A stretch of DNA of 12,444 nt from Candidatus Woesearchaeota archaeon CG11_big_fil_rev_8_21_14_0_20_43_8 (GCA_002762705.1 PCVE01000126.1:1-12444), one strand, 5' to 3'; shown: positions 1-6,056, numbered from the stretch's first letter. Numbers and translations: made by a program. Notes: a model not told the origin generated them from the sequence alone.

Positions 1-29
1 TACCAGGGTTATTGCGTATAATATTGACC

Positions 30-78
30 GGCTCATCAGGATGAGCCAATCGGCAATCCTGATATTCATCAGGATTGC
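30..78. other. Pair of perfect hairpins in the upstream intergenic region
   Basis: Two inverted repeats lie side by side. The first has a 7-bp stem (GGCTCAT / ATGAGCC, 30-36 and 41-47) with a CAGG loop. The second has an 11-bp perfect stem (GCAATCCTGAT / ATCAGGATTGC, 53-63 and 68-78) with an ATTC loop. Both contain the same 10-base string TCATCAGGAT (33-42 and 66-75). No T-run follows either stem, so a bacterial-type terminator is not supported. They could be the 3' end of a transcript that starts before the window, a small RNA, or binding sites for a dimeric protein acting on the protease promoter just downstream. Confidence 0.5.
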
Positions 79-110
79 TAGGGTTTCACATTAGCCATTT
101 ATTCCAATAA

Positions 111-120
111 ATTTTTAAAT
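111..120 (+). promoter_or_regulatory. TATA box of the serine protease gene
   Basis: ATTTTTAAAT is centred about 26 nt before the ATG at 142. That spacing is what an archaeal TATA box needs to start transcription at or next to the start codon. It supports a leaderless mRNA beginning at ATG 142 rather than translation from the GTG at 124, which would lie only a few bases after the TATA box. Confidence 0.6.
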
Positions 121-141
121 CGAGTGGATTACAGACTCCAC

Positions 142-840
142 ATGGCATACGCAAGACCACCAGAAAATGATCCAAAAGAGACTTCACGCGCTCTTGAACG
201 ATTCATACAACATCTATACTGGGGAGATGATCTGGATACTGATCAGGCTAGGGAGAATCTTGATCATGGACTTGTAGAGATCATATATAATGATGGTGGA
301 CACTGTGCCAATGGACTTCTGGTGACTCAGAATGGATACTTCCTGACACCAAAACATTGCATAGAAGATGATACTGCCACAAAGCTGGTCAAATTGCATG
401 ATGGAAAGATATATGCCATCGAAGAGATATGCGAGATAGCGGGCGATGATGATATAGCTCTCGCAAAAGCCCCCATCCAAGGGAAATGTAGACCAGCTAA
501 ATATCGATTATTCAACTACGATCCACAAAGAGGGATGCCGCTTGCTCTCAAATCTAGAGAGAATGGCGAATTAGTGACAAATTATGGTTTCTTCCAAAGA
601 GCATGGGATACTGGTTCGACGCTTGAAAGAGGCGGATACAAATCCCAAAACAGGGAACAATTCGAGATGACCATGCTGACTGCGAAAGGTAATTCAGGCA
701 GCGTCATCATCGGGCAGGAAGCAGAGCTCATAGGTTTTCTTAAAGGCACAGACAGGCAGCACAACACATCAACCGGAGTAAAGCTCATGAAAGCTTTGGA
801 ACTAGTATCTTTATATTCTCAGAGATTAAGAAAGATGTGA
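142..840 (+). CDS. Trypsin-like (chymotrypsin-fold) serine protease, cytoplasmic
   Basis: A 232-aa protein with the three motifs of the S1/trypsin-2 fold in the right order and spacing. The catalytic His is in TPKHC (about residue 72), Asp in DDDIAL (about 104) and Ser in GNSGS (about 185). The stretch CANGLLVTQNGYFLT before the His is the usual beta-strand pattern (C-x-G-x-h-h-x-x-x-G-h-h-L-T). No signal peptide or membrane segment is seen, so it probably acts inside the cell; its substrate is unknown. A GTG at 124 would add six residues, but TATA spacing favours ATG 142. The 3' end overlaps the convergent lipoprotein gene by 15 bp. Cytosolic S1-type proteases are often quality-control or regulatory enzymes; that role is inference. 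The protease fold call is firm. Confidence 0.85.
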   Translation: MAYARPPENDPKETSRALERFIQHLYWGDDLDTDQARENLDHGLVEIIYNDGGHCANGLLVTQNGYFLTPKHCIEDDTATKLVKLHDGKIYAIEEICEIAGDDDIALAKAPIQGKCRPAKYRLFNYDPQRGMPLALKSRENGELVTNYGFFQRAWDTGSTLERGGYKSQNREQFEMTMLTAKGNSGSVIIGQEAELIGFLKGTDRQHNTSTGVKLMKALELVSLYSQRLRKM

Positions 841-1149
841 AGTCTCCTGTTCGACGACTTTTACTCGTAAGAAAATCTTCTCACCATCGAAATCAAAACG
901 GACCTCTATAGAATCTTCGCCTTTCTTTACAACTGTCTGAACACATGGCTGTTCATCCAACCAGATTATGGTCTCGTTTATTGACCTTGTGTATTTTATG
1001 TGCTGCTCGACAACATTGTTGATGTGTGTGACATCAGAACTATTGCATAATGTATTCAAATCGACGTTGGGTACGAATCGGATATCTTCTCTTTTATCGC
1101 ATCCAAGAAACAATAGGCATATGATGATCAGTATCAACCATCTTGTCAT
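826..1149 (-). CDS. Small predicted lipoprotein, function unknown
   Basis: A 107-aa protein. It starts with a short positively charged segment (MTR), a hydrophobic run of about 12 residues, and FLGC, which resembles a lipobox with the modified Cys at residue 17. The mature part (about 91 aa) is polar with two further Cys residues (about 35 and 69) that could form a disulfide outside the cell. No domain is recognised. Its ATG overlaps the stop of the MCM-like ATPase gene by one base (TGATG), so the two are almost certainly translated from one mRNA. Its end overlaps the convergent protease gene. The lipoprotein call rests on the N-terminus only; a simple membrane anchor is the alternative. Confidence 0.7.
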   Translation of the reverse strand: MTRWLILIIICLLFLGCDKREDIRFVPNVDLNTLCNSSDVTHINNVVEQHIKYTRSINETIIWLDEQPCVQTVVKKGEDSIEVRFDFDGEKIFLRVKVVEQETSHLS

Positions 1150-2312
1150 CAGATGACCTCAAGGCTGTCTAGGAAAAGCTGTTTCACCCGCTTGATGTCT
1201 GACTTGATCACTTTATCCCTCATTTCCATGCGCGCGGATGCTTTTGCGAGCCGCATGAAACCAAGGACTGTCCGAGGAGATATCTCGACTAGCAATCTGC
1301 TTTCATCTTTTTTCAGCCATGCGACAAAATCAGTGATCTCTTTTGAAAGCTCTGCAGGGATCACCGGATCTATGTCTTTCACGTCGCTTAGGTATTCCTT
1401 GACAAGCGAGATGATCTCTTCATTCAGTTTTGTCTTCACACCTTTTAGTATCCTCTCAGAGATCAGCCTCAATTTCTTTTCATCTGGCCTTCTTATGATG
1501 AACACGAGATGGAATCTGCTCATGAGAGCTGAATCAAAAGGCATCTGTGATTTCAGTTGATCGAACTTGTCCCCTTTGAAGCTGTCTCCTTTTGGATTCG
1601 CTGTCGCGATAACACGGACCCTTGCGTCGAATTTGAAATGTTTCCCACCTTTATCATAACTCACAAAACTTTTTTCCATGGCATTGTAGAGCGATGCTGC
1701 ATCTTTCTTCTCCATAAGGTTCAGTTCGTCGATGCATGCTATTCCTTGGTCCGCTAGAGGGAGCAGACCTTTCATGATGGTGTTGCCTTGGGTGGTGACA
1801 GCAAGACCGGCACCGCTTGTGCCTGAACCAAGACCCATGGTTGCAATTGGAGAGAGATCATTCAATGATCTAAGGATATCAGTCTTCCCTGTTCCAGGAT
1901 CGCCAAGCAAAAGGATATGTAAACCCTCTTTTGAAAATAATTGCAGAACAGCAGCCTGTTTGACAGGATCAAGCCCGACTATATTCGGCGCAATGTAAGA
2001 CGGCAACAAATCGTACGCGTTCTTCTTAAGATCATCTAGGATCATCTGCTTCTCTTTATCCCAGATCTTCTTGTTGAGCTTATCTATCTGCTCTTTGTGT
2101 GCTTCAGAGATAATGTCTAGGTGGATATATAATATCTTCTTGTAAAGCAGATTTATCGTCTTCTCGATCAATTTCACTCTTTTTAGTTTGAGCAGTTTTT
2201 TCAGATAGGCATTCTCAGACTTGTCCAGACGTTCTTCTACGCATGCGAGCCTGCGCTTCTCCTCTTCTGTCAATGAACGGAAGACACGTATGAATTCTCT
2301 TATGGATGCCAT
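1149..2312 (-). CDS. MCM-like AAA+ ATPase lacking the MCM N-terminal domain
   Basis: A 387-aa protein. Residues about 105-385 match the MCM helicase AAA+ module: YIAPNIVGLDPVKQAAVLQLF before the P-loop, Walker A GDPGTGKT (137-144), the SGTSGAGLAVT segment (163-173) typical of MCM, Walker B IACIDE (191-196), sensor-1 Asn in ATANP (239), arginine finger in LMSRFHL (266) and sensor-2-like SPRTVLGFMRLA (346-357). A normal archaeal MCM is about 650-700 aa with an OB-fold and zinc-binding N-terminal part. Here that is replaced by about 100 residues of charged, probably helical or coiled-coil sequence. It is therefore unlikely to be the main replicative helicase. It is co-transcribed with the lipoprotein gene. 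A TATA box 27 nt upstream supports a leaderless start at this ATG. All ATPase residues look intact. The cellular role is unknown. Confidence 0.8.
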   Translation of the reverse strand: MASIREFIRVFRSLTEEEKRRLACVEERLDKSENAYLKKLLKLKRVKLIEKTINLLYKKILYIHLDIISEAHKEQIDKLNKKIWDKEKQMILDDLKKNAYDLLPSYIAPNIVGLDPVKQAAVLQLFSKEGLHILLLGDPGTGKTDILRSLNDLSPIATMGLGSGTSGAGLAVTTQGNTIMKGLLPLADQGIACIDELNLMEKKDAASLYNAMEKSFVSYDKGGKHFKFDARVRVIATANPKGDSFKGDKFDQLKSQMPFDSALMSRFHLVFIIRRPDEKKLRLISERILKGVKTKLNEEIISLVKEYLSDVKDIDPVIPAELSKEITDFVAWLKKDESRLLVEISPRTVLGFMRLAKASARMEMRDKVIKSDIKRVKQLFLDSLEVI

Positions 2313-2335
2313 ATGATAATGACTGCTGAAAGTAC

Positions 2336-2343
2336 GATATAAA
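2336..2343 (-). promoter_or_regulatory. TATA box of the MCM-like ATPase / lipoprotein unit
   Basis: On the minus strand TTTATATC is centred about 27 nt before the ATG at 2312, consistent with a leaderless transcript that carries both the ATPase and the lipoprotein genes. Confidence 0.6.
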
Positions 2344-2367
2344 GGCTTCGATTGTATCTTGGCTTTT

Positions 2368-2430
2368 GCGATATTGTTGTCTTATTCTGTTTGTGATTTG
2401 GAATGTTGCTTACTTGGGTGTGGGGTGTGA
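2368..2430 (+). repeat. 63-bp intergenic repeat unit, copy A
   Basis: This stretch, GCGATATTGTTGTCTTATTC onward to GGGTGTGGGGTGTGA, matches the reverse complement of 6327-6389 at about 55 of 63 positions and, more weakly, the reverse complement of about 6265-6322. Here it directly precedes the highly conserved 94-bp core repeat at 2437-2530. The intergenic region 2313-2694 contains no convincing gene; it holds this repeat, the core repeat and the two divergent promoters. Confidence 0.8.
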
Positions 2431-2436
2431 GCTGTG

Positions 2437-2530
2437 GACCCATATCCCTCGCCCCATTCCCAAATAGACAATCCATATATCACAGATAAAATGAAATAGC
2501 TCGTATGCAATGCTTGTCCCATAGCCCATA
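2437..2530 (+). repeat. 94-bp dispersed intergenic repeat, copy 1 (inverted partner at 6167-6260)
   Basis: The reverse complement of 6167-6260 is identical at 92 of 94 positions (differences near 2492 and at 2524). Identity this high in non-coding DNA suggests recent duplication or strong constraint. In this copy the edges can pair (GTGAGCTGTGG at about 2427-2437 with CCATAGCTCAC at about 2526-2536), giving a large stem closing the repeat. Weak similarity between the two loci continues past the core to about 2570. The repeat is upstream of the 147-aa gene in the same orientation. No reading frame, transposase or target-site duplication is evident. Confidence 0.9.
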
Positions 2531-2647
2531 GCTCACAGCCTGATATACAACCCACATATTCCTGACAACATAGGACAGAATAATCTCAAGCATAAACCCC
2601 AAAGTTTACAGTATCAACTTTTTGTTATTATTTCTGTTAAACCCATA

Positions 2648-2655
2648 TTATATAT
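2648..2655 (+). promoter_or_regulatory. TATA box of the 147-aa protein gene
   Basis: TTATATAT is centred about 43 nt before the ATG at 2695. This predicts transcription starting near 2677-2680 and a short leader holding the Shine-Dalgarno-like sequence GAGGTG (2683-2688), six bases before the ATG. Unlike most other genes here, this one appears to have a leader and ribosome binding site. Confidence 0.5.
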
Positions 2656-2694
2656 CATCATTTGATCAAAGTCTGACAAAAAGAGGTGGGATCG

Positions 2695-3138
2695 ATGGAT
2701 GATTCTAGATGGACAGGCATAAAAGAGCAGCTTGAATTGCAGGAGAGGATAGAAGCAAGGAAAGCGGATGCGAAATCAAAAGGTCTCTGGTATAAGATCG
2801 AAGAGATCACAAAGAAAAAAGGCAGGAACCTGACAAACAGAAGAGGAGATGGCAATGGATCAGAATATGAAGAAGATGGCTTGTTTTTGGAATATCATTA
2901 CACATTAGATGGCTGGAGCGATGTCGATTACGAATCATATCACGCCTATGTCGATGGAAAGGAAGTATTCAGATACTATCATTCAGCTGAGACATACATA
3001 CCAGGCCCGTGGGTAGACCGTGTGCTTGAACTATATCTTGAGATGCATCCCCAAAAACCCAGACCTGAAAAGAGAGTGGAGTTCCCTAACTGGACTGAAC
3101 GCCAGATGGAAGACCTCAAGAAGAGATATGGGTTGTGA
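2695..3138 (+). CDS. Hypothetical protein, 147 aa
   Basis: Not recognised. The first 50 residues are highly charged and helical (KEQLELQERIEARK and onward), possibly a short coiled coil. The middle (about 62-115) is rich in aromatic residues and looks like a compact beta/alpha domain (LEYHYTLDGWSDVDYESY, YVDGKEVFRYYHS, YIPGPWVDRVLELYLEM). The C-terminus is basic and proline-rich, ending in a helix (TERQMEDLKKRYGL). No signal peptide or membrane helix is seen. The start was chosen at ATG 2695 because a GAGGTG ribosome binding site sits at the right distance; a GTG at 2686 lies inside that site and would add only three residues. Codon use resembles the neighbours. It stands alone on this strand between the repeat and the tRNA gene. 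Confidence 0.65.
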   Translation: MDDSRWTGIKEQLELQERIEARKADAKSKGLWYKIEEITKKKGRNLTNRRGDGNGSEYEEDGLFLEYHYTLDGWSDVDYESYHAYVDGKEVFRYYHSAETYIPGPWVDRVLELYLEMHPQKPRPEKRVEFPNWTERQMEDLKKRYGL

Positions 3139-3280
3139 TCGGGAATCAATCTTGCTCATCAAGCTTCGCATTGACTTCATTCATGAGATTGGAGTGCATC
3201 CCTTTTCTGATACAACTAGGATGAAAAGAATAAATGCGGGGGAAGGGATTTGAACCCTCGTAGGCACTAAGCCAACGGAT

Positions 3281-3305
3281 TTATCAGTGTGCCATGATGC
3301 GCACT
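3281..3305 (-). other. Canonical anticodon-loop intron of tRNA-Leu (25 nt)
   Basis: The intron lies between tRNA positions 37 and 38. The exon helix GGA/TCC, a central helix TCA/TGA (plus one mismatch) and an intron helix GTG/CAC frame two three-base bulges with the cleavage sites. This is the substrate shape of the archaeal tRNA splicing endonuclease. Confidence 0.75.
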
Positions 3306-3321
3306 CTTGAGTCCGTCCCGT

Positions 3322-3366
3322 TTGGTCGAAAACGGAGTTTTCGAGCTTGAAAATCTCCGATTTTCA
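3322..3366 (-). other. D-loop intron of tRNA-Leu (45 nt) with twin hairpins
   Basis: Borders are uncertain by up to 4 nt because CCAA occurs at both ends. The intron contains two perfect 8-bp hairpins: TGAAAATC/GATTTTCA with loop GGA, and TCGAAAAC/GTTTTCGA with loop TCC. The two loops are complementary. An alternative long pairing (AAAATCGGAG with CTCCGTTTT) is also possible. A clean bulge-helix-bulge could not be drawn by hand for this site, so splicing here is inferred from the otherwise perfect tRNA that results. Confidence 0.6.
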
Positions 3367-3411
3367 TTGGCCACTCCGGCACCCCCGCAATAATTGGGTA
3401 CAATATTAATT

Positions 3412-3510
3412 CCACTCCGGCACTTTGATGGGAGCATCAAAGCTCGGCAATCGTCAGATTGGCCCGCGCTCCCGCTTGGAAGGCCTGAGTATTATATGGT
3501 GCGTTTGAGG
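3412..3510 (-). other. Structured block of tRNA-like fragments, possible tRNA relic or ncRNA
   Basis: Read on the minus strand, the block begins with CTCAGGCCTTCCAAGC, which resembles the anticodon arm of tRNA-Gly (TCC), then GGGAGCGCGGG as in a variable loop and T-stem, but no T-loop or acceptor stem follows. It then has GGCCAAT, a 5-bp hairpin, AGC, an 8-bp hairpin (CTTTGATG/CATCAAAG, loop CTCC) and GTGCCGGAGTGG. The last 12 bases are identical to the D-arm of the adjacent tRNA-Leu, and the order GGCCAAT-hairpin-AGC-hairpin mirrors its D-loop intron. GGGAGC (3430-3435) can also pair with GCTCCC (3468-3473). It could be a decayed tRNA copy or a small structured RNA. Confidence 0.4.
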
Positions 3511-3534
3511 GGTTTTTAAATGTTACTGAATAGC

Positions 3535-3558
3535 TTTTTATAGGTTGGTGCCAACCTA
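3535..3558 (+). promoter_or_regulatory. TATA box and palindromic operator of the HTH-CBS gene
   Basis: TTTTTATA (3535-3542) is centred about 28 nt before the ATG at 3567, so the mRNA should be leaderless. Overlapping its end and filling the space up to the start site is an inverted repeat TAGGTTGG-TG-CCAACCTA (3541-3558), 8-bp arms with a 2-bp centre. Its position between TATA box and start is right for a repressor that blocks RNA polymerase. The adjacent HTH protein is the obvious candidate, giving autorepression (inference). Confidence 0.7.
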
Positions 3559-3566
3559 AGAGACTG

Positions 3567-4115
3567 ATGATATCAGAGATAACAGAGATAAAGCAGTTGA
3601 GAAAGAGGCTTGGCCTGACGCAGTCGCATCTTGCAAAACTATCAGGGGTATCGCAGAGCCTTATAGCTAAGATAGAGGCAGGAAACATGGATCCTGCATA
3701 TTCCAGGGCAAAGAAGATCCTTGATTCGCTGCATTCTTTTGGCCAGAAAAAACAGACACCGGCAAAAGATGTCATGTGCAGAAGGATAATACCTGCAAAG
3801 ACCATCGACAACGTCTTAAAGATAATAAAAGACATGAAAAAGCACGGCATATCGCAGATGCCTGTCTTTGCAAACGACCAGATCTCAGGGATAATCTCGG
3901 AAAATATCATCATAAACACATTATCAGAAGGAAAAGACGTCGCATCGATGAAAGTGAAAGACCTTATGGAAGAAGTACCTCCGACAGTGCCAGAAGACAC
4001 CCCGACAGATGTGGTCGCGAATCTTTTGAAATATTACCCGATAATATTAGTGAGCTCGCATGGCGAGGTCAAGGGATTGATATCTAAGTCAGATATATTG
4101 AGCAAGTTGTTCTGA
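3567..4115 (+). CDS. HTH-CBS transcriptional regulator
   Basis: A 182-aa protein with an N-terminal XRE/Cro-type helix-turn-helix (about 8-56: LRKRLGLTQSHLAKLSGVSQ, then SLIAKIEAGNMDP) followed by two CBS domains (about 66-119, from AKDVM to INTL, and about 128-182, from VKDLM to KSDILSKLF). The layout matches the archaeal family of predicted regulators with C-terminal CBS domains. CBS pairs usually bind adenine nucleotides or S-adenosylmethionine, so the protein may sense energy or methyl status; the ligand here is unknown. The start is set by the TATA spacing (leaderless). A palindrome in its own promoter suggests autoregulation. Its stop codon abuts the stop of the convergent TIM-barrel gene (TGATCA). 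Confidence 0.88.
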   Translation: MISEITEIKQLRKRLGLTQSHLAKLSGVSQSLIAKIEAGNMDPAYSRAKKILDSLHSFGQKKQTPAKDVMCRRIIPAKTIDNVLKIIKDMKKHGISQMPVFANDQISGIISENIIINTLSEGKDVASMKVKDLMEEVPPTVPEDTPTDVVANLLKYYPIILVSSHGEVKGLISKSDILSKLF

Positions 4116-6056
4116 TCATTCAAACGGCACGCCACTATAGAACGGAGCGCCCCTGAAATCCTGTGATGGGGAATAATCACCGACGATGTATTGCGGCGGC
4201 CCGACATGTCCGAAATAAGAGTTCTCGATATCTGTCCAGCGATCGCGGGTAATCCCTGGTTTTGACACAGAATAGATCGAAGAGCCGAAACTTCTCCATC
4301 CGCCGAGCATAGCCTTATAATCCTGATGCGCTGGTTCGACAACAAGGTCGGTCACGCCGGCTTTCTTCATCTTGTCTATGAACTCTTTTATCGGGACCTT
4401 ACCTAGACCAGGAGTCACGTGCTCATCTTCATAGCCGAAATTATCTGAGACATGGACATGGCCGATTATCTTATCCTTGGTGAGATCATCGACCTGGTCC
4501 ATCAACCAGTCATTGAAATCTTCATCCTTGCCTTGATAATATTTTCGCCAGATATATGCATGGCCGATATCGAATGTCGCTTTGATATGCTTCTCAGCGA
4601 GCTTCTTCGCCTCGCCTTCAGATATCTTTCTCGCTTTCAACTGCTCGACCATCTTCTCTCTGGACTTAAGGACGATCTCTTTTAGCTCTCTTGGATGAGC
4701 GCCGAATGATTCAGGGAAGATGTTCTCTGGCGAGATGAAGAGATCATGGAATCCTGGCTCGACTTTTTTCTTCGCCATTGTCTTCGTCCAGACATACATA
4801 CCTAATTCGGATATAGAATCTGTGCTCCTATCAAGCGCGAATTCCTTGATAGACTGAGCACGATTCACCCTGTCGATAATCTCCTTTGCCTGTTTCACGC
4901 CAGACAGAAGAGATTCTCTTCCATAAGCGAACGTCCTCTTGACTTGATCGCTTCTCTCATCGATTATCTTGAATACGTCTTCATCTTCTTCAAGCCTATG
5001 ATGCAGTTTCTGGGCAGCGAAATCCCTTGCGAAATGCTTGAACTGCTCAGGTGAGAGCTTCTCTTGCATATAACGAAGATCTTCTATATTCTCTTTGAGC
5101 TCTTCCCAATCTTTCATACCACGATGGTATCCATCACCGAAATATTTCGCCTGACCAGTCGCATGGTCAACCTGTACCATCTGTTGTTCCTTGAAGAACT
5201 CTTTGACGATATCGTCTGTCTTCTCCCAGCCTTCCGCCCTTTTCTGCTCTGCGTATTTCGCGAATGTAATCGGATTCACCTGGATCATGTTGCTGCTTTT
5301 ATCGACTTTGTAGATCCCGATATTTTCTCCATATTCATTCTTGACATAATTCCCATCGACATCTTTTAGATATTTCACAGAACCATCGGCTTCTTTCTCG
5401 ATCTCAGGCATGTATACGACTTCGTTGTTCTTGACTCCAGATATTATCTGGCCGGTCCTTGGGTCGACAAGATAATGGATGCTCTCATCTTTCTCCTTTC
5501 CATACATCTGGAAATTTTCATCTTTGAAATTTTCCCAGATCGATCGTGGGAACTCGCCGGTATGTATGACAACAGCACCGCCGCTTGTCACATCGGCCGC
5601 GAAATCTATCGTCTTCTTGGCTTCCCTAAGATTTGATTCTCTCTCTGCTTCTGAGAACCTATCCTGACCAAGACCAGACCAATTCCCAATCGCTGGCGCG
5701 ACGTGTGTCGATGTATTGATCTCGTTTATAGTGGCAAGCTCTTTAATCGCCTGTCTCATCTCTTTATCATACATCTCAGGATTTGTCGACCCCTGCCCCA
5801 TGCTGCCTTTCCCTTTCCCCCAGAAACCAAGCTCTACTTTGCTTGCGCCCTGGAAGATACGTGATTTCAGGCTCTCGAGTTGGTCTTTCATCGGAGGAGC
5901 AGAAATACCTATGAGTTTTGGGCTTAGACCTGCGAATGAATCAGAAGCTATATCACCGCTCTGATGCGTCTTGTCACTGGGTAAACTACCATATATGTCA
6001 CCTATAGGAGAATATCCTCGATCAAGTGCATGATAATAGTCGTCATTCACGCTCAT
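4116..6056 (-). CDS. Endonuclease IV / xylose-isomerase-like TIM-barrel protein with large insert
   Basis: A 646-aa protein. Metal-ligand motifs of the AP-endonuclease-2/sugar-isomerase TIM barrel are present in order: STHVAP (His118), AVVIHTGE (His165), SPENIFPES (Glu444), DIGHAY (Asp496, His499), HVHVSDN (His533/His535), DEHVTPG (Asp544, His546) and VVEPAH (Glu574). This agrees with the three-metal pattern of endonuclease IV. The typical domain is about 280 aa. Here an insert of about 260 residues (170-435), containing repeated acidic and helical segments, splits the barrel, and about 40 N-terminal and 65 C-terminal residues (Tyr/Pro/Gly-rich) are extra. It could be a DNA-repair endonuclease or a sugar-phosphate isomerase; the metal set alone does not decide. 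No signal peptide. A TATA box 28 nt upstream gives a leaderless start. Monocistronic. Confidence 0.8.
   Translation of the reverse strand: MSVNDDYYHALDRGYSPIGDIYGSLPSDKTHQSGDIASDSFAGLSPKLIGISAPPMKDQLESLKSRIFQGASKVELGFWGKGKGSMGQGSTNPEMYDKEMRQAIKELATINEINTSTHVAPAIGNWSGLGQDRFSEAERESNLREAKKTIDFAADVTSGGAVVIHTGEFPRSIWENFKDENFQMYGKEKDESIHYLVDPRTGQIISGVKNNEVVYMPEIEKEADGSVKYLKDVDGNYVKNEYGENIGIYKVDKSSNMIQVNPITFAKYAEQKRAEGWEKTDDIVKEFFKEQQMVQVDHATGQAKYFGDGYHRGMKDWEELKENIEDLRYMQEKLSPEQFKHFARDFAAQKLHHRLEEDEDVFKIIDERSDQVKRTFAYGRESLLSGVKQAKEIIDRVNRAQSIKEFALDRSTDSISELGMYVWTKTMAKKKVEPGFHDLFISPENIFPESFGAHPRELKEIVLKSREKMVEQLKARKISEGEAKKLAEKHIKATFDIGHAYIWRKYYQGKDEDFNDWLMDQVDDLTKDKIIGHVHVSDNFGYEDEHVTPGLGKVPIKEFIDKMKKAGVTDLVVEPAHQDYKAMLGGWRSFGSSIYSVSKPGITRDRWTDIENSYFGHVGPPQYIVGDYSPSQDFRGAPFYSGVPFE

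Larger units (their letters stand above)
3235..3388 (-). tRNA. tRNA-Leu (anticodon CAA) with two introns
   Basis: Removing 25 nt (3281-3305) and 45 nt (about 3322-3366) leaves an 84-nt type II tRNA. The 7-bp acceptor stem is GCGGGGG/CCCCCGC with discriminator A. The D-stem is CCG/CGG, and the anticodon arm is ACGGA-CTCAAGA-TCCGT with anticodon CAA at 3307-3309. There is a long variable arm (TGGC..GTGCC) and a T-arm GAGGG-TTCAAAT-CCCTT. CCA is not encoded. The 25-nt intron is at the canonical 37/38 position and gives a near-canonical bulge-helix-bulge (cleavage bulges AGA and AAA). The second insertion is in the D loop near position 20/21, an unusual site. Upstream, AT-rich TTAATATT near 3405 could be the TATA box. 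Confidence 0.88.

Noticed and set aside
53..78. Intrinsic terminator for a gene before the window
   Set aside because: The stem is perfect, but it is followed by mixed sequence rather than a T-run, and no coding end is visible before it.
124..141. GTG at 124 as the protease start
   Set aside because: It lies only about 4 bases after the TATA box, upstream of where transcription should begin; the ATG at 142 is correctly spaced.
1149..2312. MoxR or sigma-54-activator type AAA+ ATPase, or full replicative MCM
   Set aside because: The segment after the P-loop, the arginine finger LMSRFHL and the C-terminal helix pattern fit MCM better than MoxR or NtrC. It is much too short and lacks the N-terminal DNA-binding part needed for the replicative MCM.
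2368..2530. CRISPR array
   Set aside because: The units are not regularly spaced by unique spacers and no cas gene is near.
3412..3510. Complete second tRNA gene
   Set aside because: A tRNA-Gly-like anticodon arm is visible, but no matching acceptor stem, D-arm or T-loop could be found, even allowing for introns.
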